A stretch of DNA of 64,000 bases. It comes from Oscillospiraceae bacterium (GTDB lineage: Bacteria > Bacillota > Clostridia > Oscillospirales > Ruminococcaceae). The DNA lies in NCBI GenBank assembly GCA_009781425.1, contig WQYC01000001.1:124001-188000 (forward strand), written 5' to 3'. A program made the position numbers and the translations under genes. The notes beneath the pieces were generated by a model. That model was given only the letters and a program-made list of their open reading frames with translations. It did not search any database and had not been told where the DNA came from. Position 1 is the stretch's first letter. Each line of letters begins with the position of its first letter. Positions 1-7,648 of this stretch are shown here, piece by piece.

Positions 1-147
1 GGAGTTCACGAGCACAACCTCCAAGCCCTCGGCTTTAAGGGCGCGGCAGGCTTGCGTTCCCGCATAGTCGAATTCCGCGGCTTGTCCTATAACTATAGGC
101 CCCGAGCCTATTACGAGGATTTTTTTGATGTCTTTACGAAGTGGCAT
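1..147 (-). CDS. carB: carbamoyl-phosphate synthase large subunit, N-terminal fragment
   Basis: Only the first 49 codons are in the window; the gene runs off the left edge. The translation starts [20 protein letters not shown] and continues [18 protein letters not shown], the usual CarB start with its first ATP-grasp nucleotide loop. The ATG at 147 follows an AGGAGA ribosome site. CarB makes carbamoyl phosphate from bicarbonate, two ATP and ammonia, normally supplied by CarA. It is the last visible gene of pyrC-pyrF-carA-carB but is separated from carA by about 0.9 kb of inserted DNA (a broken small gene, a DUF559 gene and repeats). Confidence 0.95.
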   Translation of the reverse strand, partial: MPLRKDIKKILVIGSGPIVIGQAAEFDYAGTQACRALKAEGLEVVLVNS

Positions 148-192
148 AAGATTCTCCTTTTCTTTATCTTTTATATAATTTGCTATGTTGTG

Positions 193-387
193 TTATTTAA
201 TTATAAGAGCTATTATCCCTATGATTAATAACACTATTAACATTCCAAAAATTCCAATTATATTTAATGTTATAATCTTAATTACCTTATTTGCTTTTAT
301 ACTTTTGTGAGCATCATATTGCTAACCTTTTTTCTGCAAGTATTCTTCCCAAAATTGCATAATGAGATGAAAAATTAACTCAAACAT
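193..387 (-). pseudogene. small membrane protein ORF broken by an in-frame TAG
   Basis: The frame starts at ATG 387 behind an AGGAAAAAGGAAA ribosome site and runs 64 codons to TAA at 193-195, with one TAG at codon 22 (322-324). Before the stop it reads MFELIFHLIMQFWEEYLQKKG; after it comes a basic stretch and then one hydrophobic helix (residues about 37-63, rich in I and L). The good ribosome site and the single interruption suggest a recently inactivated small membrane protein between carB and the DUF559 cassette. It is not recognised. TAG is an ordinary stop elsewhere here, so readthrough is unlikely. The rest of 148-424 shows nothing else. Confidence 0.45.
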
Positions 388-424
388 TTTCCTTTTTCCT
401 AACTATCTTAAAAGTATAACTACG

Positions 425-480
425 AACCACCCCGTCAACCAGTCTGCGGACTGGTTGCCACCCCTCCTCGGAGGGGAATT
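425..480 (+). repeat. 56-bp repeat, copy A (DUF559-associated)
   Basis: A 56-bp unit starting AACCACCCCGTC and ending CTCCTCGGAGGGGAATT. It holds two hairpins, one around CCAGTCTGCGGACTGG and one around CCCCTCCTCGGAGGGG. It is identical to 876-931 in the same orientation. The stop codon of the DUF559 gene overlaps its last base. Confidence 0.9.
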
Positions 481-872
481 TAGTTGAACGTGATAGGTTT
501 GCTCAATGCGGGGTGGTTTTCCAACATTTCCATAACTTTGTTTAAATTATTAAGCACATCGTATGCTTGTATGCGGATTACAGTTAAACCTAAGCTCGTC
601 ATAAAACTATTGCGGTCGCCGTCATAAATTTCTTTGTTGTCGTGAGATTTTCCGTCAATTTCAATCACAACTGCACAATCAACACAATAAAAATCAACTA
701 TGTAATTTCCTATTATTTTTTGACGGTCAAAATCGTAGCCTTTGAATTTTTTCTTATTAAACTGCTTCCACATTATAACTTCACATAGGTTTCCCGCCTT
801 GCGTAATTCTCTTGCTCTTTCCCGCAATTCCGGATTAAAAGGCAGTGAACTATAATTTACTATATTTCTCAT
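480..872 (-). CDS. DUF559 domain protein (Vsr/restriction-endonuclease-like fold)
   Basis: This 130-aa protein matches the DUF559 family, small proteins with a PD-(D/E)xK-type fold related to very-short-patch repair nucleases. Visible family signatures are RARELRKAGNLCEVIMWKQF near the start, a central IVDFYC followed by VVIEIDGKSH (the likely metal-binding E-x-D-G-K segment), and VIRIQAYDVL near the end. The first good ATG is at 872; its GGTGG ribosome site lies inside the downstream repeat copy (876-931), and the TAA touches copy A. The gene therefore fits exactly between two identical 56-bp repeats and interrupts carA-carB. No cellular function is established for such proteins; a role in moving or maintaining the flanking repeats is my inference. 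Confidence 0.8.
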   Translation of the reverse strand: MRNIVNYSSLPFNPELRERARELRKAGNLCEVIMWKQFNKKKFKGYDFDRQKIIGNYIVDFYCVDCAVVIEIDGKSHDNKEIYDGDRNSFMTSLGLTVIRIQAYDVLNNLNKVMEMLENHPALSKPITFN

Positions 873-875
873 TTC

Positions 876-931
876 AACCACCCCGTCAACCAGTCTGCGG
901 ACTGGTTGCCACCCCTCCTCGGAGGGGAATT
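876..931 (+). repeat. 56-bp repeat, copy B (DUF559-associated)
   Basis: Identical to 425-480 base for base and in the same orientation. On the minus strand it provides the ribosome site for the DUF559 gene. Together with the inverted copy at 954-996 it forms a large imperfect palindrome with a 22-bp centre. Confidence 0.9.
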
Positions 932-953
932 AATTTTTACTTTTGATGTTCCC

Positions 954-996
954 AATTCCCCTCCGAGGAGGGGTGGCGCGAAGCGACGGGGTGGTT
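954..996 (-). repeat. inverted, shorter copy of the DUF559-associated repeat
   Basis: Read on the minus strand it starts AACCACCCCGTC and ends GCCACCCCTCCTCGGAGG plus GGAATT, the same ends as the 56-bp copies. The middle hairpin is replaced by GCTTCGC. So the family has conserved ends and a variable centre. It lies just downstream of the carA stop codon. Confidence 0.85.
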
Positions 997-1015
997 TAAT
1001 TCGCAGTTGCTTTAA

Positions 1016-2059
1016 TTATTTCACCAACCCCAAGAACCTCTCCACCAAATAAGCAGTCGCATTCACTCCGCTCATGTCCGACGGAGCAAACTGCATTGAC
1101 AGTGCAGGGAAACTGCTGTAGCTTATCGCCTCGCAGGTTTTATCGTTTGCATTTATGTGCGTGATTTTACCGACAGCTTCGGGCAAATCTGAAACATAGT
1201 ACCCATGATTCTGCGCAGTGATATAAGTCCTGCCTGATTCAAGGTCAACTACAGGGATATTTGCGCCTCTGTGTCCGTGCGTGTGCTTTGCGGTCGTACC
1301 GCCTGCGGCGAGGGCGAGAAGCTGATGCCCCAAGCCTATTCCCAAAAGCGGGATTTTCGAGGCTATGAGAGCCTTTACGGCTTCGATTTCTTCTGTACAT
1401 TCGGCAGGATTTCCCGCGCCGTTTGACAATACAATGCCGTCGAAATCAGCGGGGTTTATTGTTTCAGTGAAAGGCACAACTGTTACGTTACAGCCGAGCT
1501 TATTAAGTAGAGCGACTATGCTTTTTCTGTGCCCGTAGTCGATTAGAGCGATGTTGTGTTTTGCATTTTCGGCTCTGTACGTGACGCTTTCCGTGCCGCT
1601 GATTAAAGTAATTTCCGGTGTGAAAGATTTCAGCTTGCTTATATCTGCGCTTTCTGTAGTTGAAATCACGCCGTTCATCGTGCCTTTTTTGCGGAGAATT
1701 CGCGCGAGCTTACGCGTGTCAATCCCGCAAAGTCCGATGATTCCGCGCTTTTTCATGAACTCGTCAAGCGTTTCCTCCGAGCGGAAATTCGACGCTACTA
1801 CGCTCTGCTCACGCACGATTAAACCTGCCGCGCCGCCGTAATCCGACAAGTCGTCGTGGCTGTTTGCGCCCGGGCAGCCCGCAATCGGGAACGTCTGCAC
1901 CACGATTTGCCCACTGTAATTCGGGTCTGTCAGCGTTTCTTGGAAGCCTGTCATGCAGGTCGTGAAGACGACTTCGCCTATTAGCTCGCCCTCTGCTCCA
2001 AAGCTTTCACCCTCAAAAACCGTGCCGTCCTCTAATGTCAGAAATGCTTTTTTGTTCAT
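1016..2059 (-). CDS. carA: carbamoyl-phosphate synthase small subunit lacking the glutaminase triad
   Basis: This 347-aa protein has the CarA N-terminal domain (LEDGTVFEG, MTGFQETLTDPNYSGQI) and a class I amidotransferase domain (SNGAGNP, TAQNHGYYV), at normal length. The catalytic motif GICLGHQ reads GIGLGHQ, so the nucleophilic Cys is Gly242 (codon GGC). The HPE motif near the end reads APS (residues 325-327), so the catalytic His and Glu are gone too. The enzyme should not release ammonia from glutamine; the CarAB complex would have to use free ammonia or another donor. It starts with ATG inside the pyrF stop (4-nt overlap), so the two are translationally coupled. Identity as CarA is secure; the loss of activity is inferred from the residues. 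Confidence 0.95.
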   Translation of the reverse strand: MNKKAFLTLEDGTVFEGESFGAEGELIGEVVFTTCMTGFQETLTDPNYSGQIVVQTFPIAGCPGANSHDDLSDYGGAAGLIVREQSVVASNFRSEETLDEFMKKRGIIGLCGIDTRKLARILRKKGTMNGVISTTESADISKLKSFTPEITLISGTESVTYRAENAKHNIALIDYGHRKSIVALLNKLGCNVTVVPFTETINPADFDGIVLSNGAGNPAECTEEIEAVKALIASKIPLLGIGLGHQLLALAAGGTTAKHTHGHRGANIPVVDLESGRTYITAQNHGYYVSDLPEAVGKITHINANDKTCEAISYSSFPALSMQFAPSDMSGVNATAYLVERFLGLVK

Positions 2060-2988
2060 ATTTTTATTTCTCCTATTATATTTATCAGTTCGTTTTTCAT
2101 TCGTAGAACCTCCCGCAGTGCCGCGCTTGCGTAATCATTCTCGTCGCACTTTTCCTTTTGCCACGCGCACATAACCGCGCGTGAGCTGTTGACGATTCCG
2201 CCGAGCCCGCGAGAATCAAACGCGGCTTTTAAGTCCTCGCCCTTGCCGCCCTGCGCGCCGTAACCGGGAATCAGAAAGAATATAAACGGAAGCTTTGCGC
2301 GCATTTCTGCGATTTGCTTCGGATAAGTCGCGCCGACAACCGCGCCGACTGCCGCCGAGAATCCGTACTTGCCTAAGGACTGCAACCCCCAGTTGCCGCA
2401 AAGCTCGCCCATTACTTCATAAACAGGCGTATTATCAATCATTTTGTCTTGAATCTCCCATGACGACGGATTAGATGTTTTGATTAGCACGAAAATACTT
2501 TTATCATACTCTTCGCAAATTTCAGTGAAAGGCTCAATTCCGTCCGAGCCGAGATAGCCGTTGACTGTTAGGGAATCCACAGGGAACGGCTCAAACTCAT
2601 TTGCACCTATTTGCACTTTTCCGAGATATGCCGCCGCGTAACCCTCGGCGGTTGAGCCGATGTCGTTGCGCTTGCCGTCGGCGATGATGTACATTCCGCG
2701 CGCCCGCGCATATTCGCAGGTTTCATAAAACGCCTTAATGCCGTCCACACCCAGCATTTCATAGAAAGCAAGCTGCGGCTTTACCGCCGGAACTTCTTTA
2801 TAAATCGCATCGATTATGCCTTTGTTAAACTCAAGAATCGCGCACGCCGCGCCTTTAAGCGTCTCGCCGTGCTCGGCGAAAGCGGCGGCTTTTATAAACT
2901 CGGGGACATATTCAAGCTTCGGGTCTAAGCCGACTACAGTAGGATTTTGAGTTTCCGCGATTTTTTCGATTAAGCGGTCAAGTGACAT
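2056..2988 (-). CDS. pyrF: orotidine 5'-phosphate decarboxylase
   Basis: PyrF decarboxylates OMP to UMP, the last step of pyrimidine synthesis. At 310 aa it belongs to the longer OMP decarboxylase subfamily. It starts MSLDRLIEKIAETQNPTVVG and has VGLDPKLEY plus the catalytic DGKRNDIGST motif (Lys-x-x-Asp), with VLIKTSNPS further on. The ATG at 2988 has an AGGAG site a few bases upstream. Its TGA overlaps the carA ATG by four bases. Upstream, a small membrane gene separates it from pyrC. Confidence 0.95.
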   Translation of the reverse strand: MSLDRLIEKIAETQNPTVVGLDPKLEYVPEFIKAAAFAEHGETLKGAACAILEFNKGIIDAIYKEVPAVKPQLAFYEMLGVDGIKAFYETCEYARARGMYIIADGKRNDIGSTAEGYAAAYLGKVQIGANEFEPFPVDSLTVNGYLGSDGIEPFTEICEEYDKSIFVLIKTSNPSSWEIQDKMIDNTPVYEVMGELCGNWGLQSLGKYGFSAAVGAVVGATYPKQIAEMRAKLPFIFFLIPGYGAQGGKGEDLKAAFDSRGLGGIVNSSRAVMCAWQKEKCDENDYASAALREVLRMKNELINIIGEIKI

Positions 2989-3026
2989 GGTTTTGGCTCC
3001 TTTAAAAATTTAATAAATGTTTGCTT

Positions 3027-3188
3027 TTATTTCAAGTTCTTCATAATCATTTTGAACATGAAACCAATAGCAATAAAACACAAACCTATAGGTATGAAAA
3101 ACCAATCTCCATCTACGACACCCGAAGCAATAAATAAAATTCCGCTTAATGTAAAAAGCAACAACAAGAGATTTCCTTTGTTTTTCAT
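3027..3188 (-). CDS. small two-helix membrane protein (53 aa)
   Basis: A 53-codon frame starting MKNKGNLLLLLFTLSGILFI, with two hydrophobic segments (about residues 7-25 and 29-46) joined by VVDGDW, and a basic tail MKNLK. A GGAGG ribosome site precedes the ATG at 3188, and TTTATATAAT stands just before that site, as at several accessory genes here. It lies between pyrC and pyrF in the operon. No family is recognised and no function is proposed. Confidence 0.65.
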   Translation of the reverse strand: MKNKGNLLLLLFTLSGILFIASGVVDGDWFFIPIGLCFIAIGFMFKMIMKNLK

Positions 3189-3215
3189 TTTCAAGCCTCC
3201 AATTATATAAATTCT

Positions 3216-4481
3216 TTAATCCTCATAAACTACCTCCCCGTCCACAATCGTATACTTAACTCTGCCTTTCAGCTTCATGCCCTTGAAGCAGGAATTCCTC
3301 GATTTTGATTTAAACTTTTCGGGCTCGACAAGCCATTCCTCGTCGGGATTGAACAGCGTTATATCCGCCGCCTCGCCGACTTCTAATTTCCCGCCATCAA
3401 TTCCGAGGATTCTGCGCGGATTCACGCACATAAGGCGCACTACATCGAAAAGGTCGATTTTGCCTGTATGATACAGGAACGTCAGCGTGGCAGCGAGCGA
3501 GGTTTCTAAGCCTATAACGCCGTTCGGCGCGCTTCTGAAATCCGCTTTTTCTTCCGGTGAATGAGGCGCGTGGTCGGTGATAATGCAGTCAATTGTTTTG
3601 TCCGCAATCGCTTCAATAATCGCGTCTACATCGGCTTGCAGGCGCAGAGGCGGATTCATGCGGTAATCGGCGTCGCGCGTGCGCAGTGCTTCTTCCGTAA
3701 GTGCAAAATAATGCGGCGCGGTTTCGCAGGTCACGCCTACGCCCTCTTCTTTTGCGGCGCGGATTTTCGCGCAGGCTTCCTTGGTGGAAACGTGCGCTAT
3801 ATGCACTTTTCCGTATAAATCCCGCGCAAGGTCAATCTCGCGCGAAGTCATTATGTTTTCGCTCGAACGGTGAATCCCGCGAACGCCGAGCTGAATACTC
3901 ACAAGCCCCGCGTTCATCGCGCCGCCACAGGCTATGCTTAAATCCTCGCAGTGCGAAATGACCGCAAGCTTCAAATCGTCGCCTTTTATAATCGCTTCGC
4001 CCATTAACTGCGCGCTTTTGACGGGTCTGCCATCGTCGGTTATTGCAACTGCTCCAGCCTTTGCGAGTGCGGCGAAATCGCAGAGTGTTTTCCCCTCCTG
4101 CTTCTCTGTAATCGCGCAGGAAACGTGAATTTTAACTTTGCAGTCTTTTGCTTTTTCCGTGATATAATTTATAGTTTCCACACTGTCAATGACAGGCTCA
4201 GTATTCGGCATGCACAGGAAGCCTGTAACGCCACCCGCCGCCGCCGCTTCGGCGCAGGTGAGCAGATTTTCTTTATGAGTTTGCCCGGGGTCACGGGCAT
4301 GAACATGCATATCGAAAAGTCCCGGAATAGCCACCAAACCCGCGCAGTCAATGACTTTGTTCGCCTCTGCTTCGATGTTTTCGGATATTTTAATTATCTC
4401 CCCCGCGTTGATTAGAATGTCTTGTATTTTGTCTGTAACCGTTGTGTAATCAACAACACGAGCGTTTTTAAGCAGTAACAT
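3216..4481 (-). CDS. pyrC: dihydroorotase
   Basis: This 421-aa amidohydrolase interconverts carbamoyl aspartate and dihydroorotate. It has the class I metal signature GLFDMHVHARDPGQTHKE (HxH), the CMPNTEPV segment, a late IITDHAPHSPEEK with the catalytic Asp, and a C-terminal GEAADITLFNPDEEW. The start is ATG at 4481, behind GAGGAG. A longer frame to 4529 exists but would translate a palindromic repeat in the leader, so I reject it. It is the first gene of the operon, with a promoter at 4538-4566. No PyrR-type attenuator is visible in its short leader. Confidence 0.95.
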   Translation of the reverse strand: MLLLKNARVVDYTTVTDKIQDILINAGEIIKISENIEAEANKVIDCAGLVAIPGLFDMHVHARDPGQTHKENLLTCAEAAAAGGVTGFLCMPNTEPVIDSVETINYITEKAKDCKVKIHVSCAITEKQEGKTLCDFAALAKAGAVAITDDGRPVKSAQLMGEAIIKGDDLKLAVISHCEDLSIACGGAMNAGLVSIQLGVRGIHRSSENIMTSREIDLARDLYGKVHIAHVSTKEACAKIRAAKEEGVGVTCETAPHYFALTEEALRTRDADYRMNPPLRLQADVDAIIEAIADKTIDCIITDHAPHSPEEKADFRSAPNGVIGLETSLAATLTFLYHTGKIDLFDVVRLMCVNPRRILGIDGGKLEVGEAADITLFNPDEEWLVEPEKFKSKSRNSCFKGMKLKGRVKYTIVDGEVVYED

Positions 4482-4493
4482 TTTTATCTCCTC

Positions 4494-4516
4494 GGACGCG
4501 CAATGCGCGCCCCTAC
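4494..4516 (-). repeat. palindromic repeat (GTAGGGGC family), pyrC leader
   Basis: On the minus strand it reads GTAGGGGCGCGC, then ATT, then GCGCGTCC: a near-perfect palindrome. It abuts the GAGGAG ribosome site of pyrC and makes up most of the predicted leader. Seven related copies lie elsewhere in the window. Confidence 0.85.
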
Positions 4517-4537
4517 TAATTTTACTCAAATTAATTA

Positions 4538-4566
4538 ATTATATCATATTTTGGAAATAATTGCAA
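4538..4566 (-). promoter_or_regulatory. sigma-A-type promoter of the pyrC operon
   Basis: Minus strand: TTGCAA (4566-4561), 17-bp spacer, TATAAT (4543-4538). Transcription would start near 4531, leaving a leader of about 50 nt that is largely the palindromic repeat. Confidence 0.75.
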
Positions 4567-4615
4567 GAAATATTTTTTGAGTTTTTGAAATTTAGATAAT
4601 GCTTATAATGCGAAG

Positions 4616-4954
4616 TTAATCGTTGTCTTTTTCCTCAATAACATACCAGCCAATAAAACTTTCAAATTCCTTGAAGAATTTCTTTACAAGCGGCTCTAAA
4701 TCTTTTAATGTCACAATGCTAATGTAATTTGCCTTTTTTCTATTATAATTATTACTGCTCCATGAATTGTAATCTTTAACAAGCATAAACTGTAATGAAA
4801 GAAAGGTTTCGTTATGAGTAAATAAGCCTTTTCCTTTGTCAGTAAATTTATTATTTAATAAATATGTTTTTATTCTTTCTAATTCTTCTTTTTCCCAAGT
4901 GCTTGAGATACAATTTCTAATAACAAAATAGTATCCATAAAACGCAGATTCCAT
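4616..4954 (-). CDS. hypothetical protein (112 aa)
   Basis: Not recognised. It is a soluble, Lys/Asn-rich protein without signal peptide or membrane helix. It starts MESAFYGYYFVIRNCISSTW and has aromatic-rich strands (FIGWYVIEEK at the end). Size and composition resemble small immunity proteins, but no motif proves this. The ATG at 4954 follows GGGAGG, preceded by TTTATATAAT; just after the stop lies CTTCGCATTATAAGCATT, nearly the same as after the SUFU gene at 10784. It stands alone between the transketolase genes and the pyr operon and is more AT-rich than both. Confidence 0.6.
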   Translation of the reverse strand: MESAFYGYYFVIRNCISSTWEKEELERIKTYLLNNKFTDKGKGLFTHNETFLSLQFMLVKDYNSWSSNNYNRKKANYISIVTLKDLEPLVKKFFKEFESFIGWYVIEEKDND

Positions 4955-4996
4955 TCGCTGTTACAACCTCCCATTATATAAATAGAGCCAAAAATA

Positions 4997-5019
4997 AAAG
5001 GGGGAAATATTCCCCCTTT
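4997..5019 (-). terminator. rho-independent terminator after the transketolase genes
   Basis: AAAGGGGG / CCCCCTTT stem with a 7-nt loop (AATATTT on the minus strand), followed on that strand by TATTTTT. It lies 5 bp beyond the stop codon of the C-terminal transketolase subunit. Confidence 0.85.
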
Positions 5020-5023
5020 AAAA

Positions 5024-5965
5024 TTATTTACCCAATGCCTTTTTAACAGTTGCGATAACGCCTGCGGTTGTAAGTCCGAATTCCTCCAATAACTGTACAG
5101 CAGGTCCGGAATAGCCGTATGTGTCGTTTACGCCGAGCTTTGTAACAGGAACAGGGCATTTCTCGGAAACTAATTCCGCAACAGCAGAGCCGAGCCCGCC
5201 GATGATTGAATGTTCTTCCGCGACGACGATTTTCCCTGTTTCGCGCGCGGCTTTGAGGACAAGCTCTTCATCAAGCGGTTTAATAGTATGAATGTTGATT
5301 ACACGAGCGTTAATGCCCTCTTTCGCAAGCTCTTCAGCCGCTTCGATTGCGGGATAAACAAGCAAGCCTGTTGCGATAATTGTAATATCGTCATTCTCGG
5401 AAGCACGCAGGGTTATGCCTTTGCCGACTTCAAATTTATAAGTTGCGGCGTCGTTGAAAACAGGCACTGGAAGCCTGCCGAAACGCAGATATGTCGGGCC
5501 CTCGTAGTCAGCCATTGCGACTACTGCCGCTCTCGCTTCAACGTCGTCGGCTGGGTTAATTATCGTCATGCCGGGAATAGTGCGCATGAGTGCAATATCC
5601 TCGCAGCATTGGTGCGACGCGCCGTCCTCGCCGACAGAAATGCCAGCGTGAGTTGCGCCGATTTTCACGTTCAGCTTAGGATAGCCTATGCTGTTGCGGG
5701 CGATTTCATAAGCACGCCCTGCCGCGAACATAGCGAACGCGCTTGCGAAAACAAGCTTTCCTGTTGACGCGATTCCTGCGGCTACGCCGAGCATATTACA
5801 TTCCTGAATCCCGCAGTTGAAGTGTCTGTCGGGGTTTTCTTTCCCGAAAATATTAGTCATGGTCGCGCAGGAAACGTCCGAATCAAGCACAAATAAATCG
5901 GGGCGTTTTTTCACAAGCTCGTTGAGCGCGTTGCCGTAGCTGATTCTTGTTGCAATTTTTTCCAT
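5024..5965 (-). CDS. transketolase, C-terminal subunit
   Basis: This 313-aa protein is the second half of a two-gene transketolase: the pyrimidine-binding domain with VGEDGASHQCCEDIALMR (the glutamate that activates the thiamine cofactor) and the C-terminal domain with GLLVYPAIEAAEELAKEGI. The complex moves two-carbon units in the pentose phosphate pathway. ATG 5965 lies one base after the stop of the N-terminal subunit, behind a GGAGGG site inside that gene. An upstream Met at 5989 would overlap the partner and is not used. A strong terminator follows. Confidence 0.93.
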   Translation of the reverse strand: MEKIATRISYGNALNELVKKRPDLFVLDSDVSCATMTNIFGKENPDRHFNCGIQECNMLGVAAGIASTGKLVFASAFAMFAAGRAYEIARNSIGYPKLNVKIGATHAGISVGEDGASHQCCEDIALMRTIPGMTIINPADDVEARAAVVAMADYEGPTYLRFGRLPVPVFNDAATYKFEVGKGITLRASENDDITIIATGLLVYPAIEAAEELAKEGINARVINIHTIKPLDEELVLKAARETGKIVVAEEHSIIGGLGSAVAELVSEKCPVPVTKLGVNDTYGYSGPAVQLLEEFGLTTAGVIATVKKALGK

Positions 5966-5966
5966 T

Positions 5967-6812
5967 TTATTTGCCCTCCAGTTCTGCAAGAGTCGCCTGT
6001 AATTCGCTCATTGCCGTTGCGTACTGCTCGTCATTAGGTGCGGCACCATGCCAGCCGACTTGGTTTTCCATGAAGCTGACACCCTTGCCCTTTGCGCTCT
6101 TTTGAATAATCACAGTCGGCTGTCCTGTTTTGCACTGCGCTTCATAAAACGCTTTCTCGATTTGGTCAAAATCGTGCGCATCTATGCAAATCACGTTCCA
6201 GCCGAACGCCTTAAACTTCTCGTCTATCGGATTCGGCGACATAACGTCGTCGATTTTGCCGTCGATTTGCAAGCCGTTGTTGTCGAGAATTGCACATAAA
6301 TTATCAAGTTTATAATGCGCGGCGAACATCGCGGCTTCCCAAACCATGCCTTCTTGTATTTCGCCGTCACCGAGAACCGCATAAACTCTGTAGCTGTCGC
6401 CGCTGACCTTGCCCGACAGCGCCATTCCGCAAGCCACCGAGATTCCCTGTCCGAGCGAGCCTGTGCTCATGTCGACGCCGGGGACTTTGTCCATGACGGG
6501 GTGTCCCTGCAGACGTGAGCCGCTCTTGCGCAGGGTTTTGAGCTCGTCCACCGGGAAAAAGCCGCGGTTCGCCAAAACCGAATACAAAGCAGGCGCGCAA
6601 TGCCCCTTCGACAGAACAAATCTGTCGCGGTCGGGCATTTTCGGGTTCGCGGGGTCAACGTTCATGAGGTGATTGTAGAGGTAGGTGATTGTGTCGGCGA
6701 TTGAAAGCGAGCCGCCGGGGTGACCGGATTTCGCGTTGTAAACGCCCTCAATGATTCCCATTCGTACCTTGGTAGCGGTGATTTGAAGCCGCTTTTTGAG
6801 TTCTTTGTCCAT
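5967..6812 (-). CDS. transketolase, N-terminal (TPP-binding) subunit
   Basis: This 281-aa protein holds the diphosphate-binding domain: SGHPGGSLSIADTITYLY near the start, GSLGQGISVACGMALS, and the thiamine signature GDGEIQEGMVWEAA through DNNGLQ. Such split transketolases are common in archaea and many Firmicutes. It is followed by the C-terminal subunit after one base. The ATG at 6812 has AAAGGAGC upstream; the whole leader is repeated before the methyltransferase at 7648. Confidence 0.93.
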   Translation of the reverse strand: MDKELKKRLQITATKVRMGIIEGVYNAKSGHPGGSLSIADTITYLYNHLMNVDPANPKMPDRDRFVLSKGHCAPALYSVLANRGFFPVDELKTLRKSGSRLQGHPVMDKVPGVDMSTGSLGQGISVACGMALSGKVSGDSYRVYAVLGDGEIQEGMVWEAAMFAAHYKLDNLCAILDNNGLQIDGKIDDVMSPNPIDEKFKAFGWNVICIDAHDFDQIEKAFYEAQCKTGQPTVIIQKSAKGKGVSFMENQVGWHGAAPNDEQYATAMSELQATLAELEGK

Positions 6813-6848
6813 AAGTTTCTGCTCCTTTATTTTGAATTTATTAGATAG
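6810..6848 (-). repeat. duplicated leader, copy at the transketolase start
   Basis: From the start codon upstream, this 39-bp stretch (ribosome site AAAGGAGCAGAAAC preceded by AATAAATTCAAAAT) recurs at 7646-7685 with one substitution and one extra base. The methyltransferase gene sits between the copies. Confidence 0.85.
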
Positions 6849-6856
6849 AAATATAG

Positions 6857-7648
6857 TTACTTAATTGCAAGTCTTAATCTGTACGAGAAAATAATTTCAA
6901 ACTCGCTGTTAAGGTTTGATTTTACCAAATCGCAAAACTCATCAACATCATTTTGAAATGCTTTGTCAAGCTTTAATGCGTCTTGAATACCGCCTTGACT
7001 GAGTGCAATCCCGATTATTTTTTCGTGATTACATTTCTCGACATTATGACAAACCACTTCTTTTGCGAACCGAAATTTTCCGAATGTGTTAATCCTATTT
7101 ACATACGAGCTTTTATCGTTTCGGATTGCGTGTTTTTCTTCGGATTCGCAGATTTTATCAGCTTTAATTCTGATTTTATCAAATGCTTCCTCAACCCTCC
7201 AATCAACCGCCGGAAGCCAGTCGCAGTCAAAGATTGCGAGAATACCATCGTGTTTCAATATTCTGTATACTTCTTCCAATGTACTGTCAATCGGAAACCA
7301 ATGGAACGCTTGTGAAACTGCCACAACATCTGCGGATTCGGAAGAAAGTGCCGTATCATTTGATAATCCTTTTTGAAACGAAATGTTTACTGCGGTTATG
7401 GTTTTTTCCGCTTCGCTGAGCATATCATCGTTAGGTTCAATTCCGATTACAGTTTTGGCTATGTCTTTCCATATCAACGCAGACAGTCCTGTGCCGCTCC
7501 CTAAATCTACAACGACGTCGGGATTATTTTTCAAATACAGCAAAACGGCTTTTGTAATTATTGGGGGAGGAATAGGACGAACCGCATTATATAAATCCGC
7601 ATATCCGCTGAATCTTTCTATATTCTTTTCGTTTACTGAATTCTCCAT
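6857..7648 (-). CDS. class I SAM-dependent methyltransferase
   Basis: This 263-aa protein has motif I VVDLGSGTGLSALIW, the acidic end of strand 2 (VIGIEPNDDML), SADVVAVSQAFHWF and DGILAIFDCDW, as in small-molecule or ubiE-like methyltransferases. The substrate cannot be read from sequence. It lies between two copies of the transketolase leader and uses the upstream one, as if the gene had been inserted there. It is less GC-rich than the transketolase genes. A DNA methyltransferase is unlikely because no [DN]PPY motif is present. Confidence 0.8.
   Translation of the reverse strand: MENSVNEKNIERFSGYADLYNAVRPIPPPIITKAVLLYLKNNPDVVVDLGSGTGLSALIWKDIAKTVIGIEPNDDMLSEAEKTITAVNISFQKGLSNDTALSSESADVVAVSQAFHWFPIDSTLEEVYRILKHDGILAIFDCDWLPAVDWRVEEAFDKIRIKADKICESEEKHAIRNDKSSYVNRINTFGKFRFAKEVVCHNVEKCNHEKIIGIALSQGGIQDALKLDKAFQNDVDEFCDLVKSNLNSEFEIIFSYRLRLAIK

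Noticed and set aside
322-324. TAG recoding (pyrrolysine or suppressor)
   Set aside because: TAG is the normal stop of the HIT and MBOAT genes in this window.
425-996. Insertion sequence around the DUF559 gene
   Set aside because: No transposase and no matching terminal inverted repeats of IS type; the repeats are direct and lie at both gene ends.
3216-4529. Longer pyrC start at 4529
   Set aside because: The extra 16 codons translate a palindromic repeat; ATG 4481 has a GAGGAG site and matches the family start.
4482-4615. PyrR-type attenuator before pyrC
   Set aside because: Only a promoter and a palindromic repeat fit in the short leader; no terminator with a T tract is seen.
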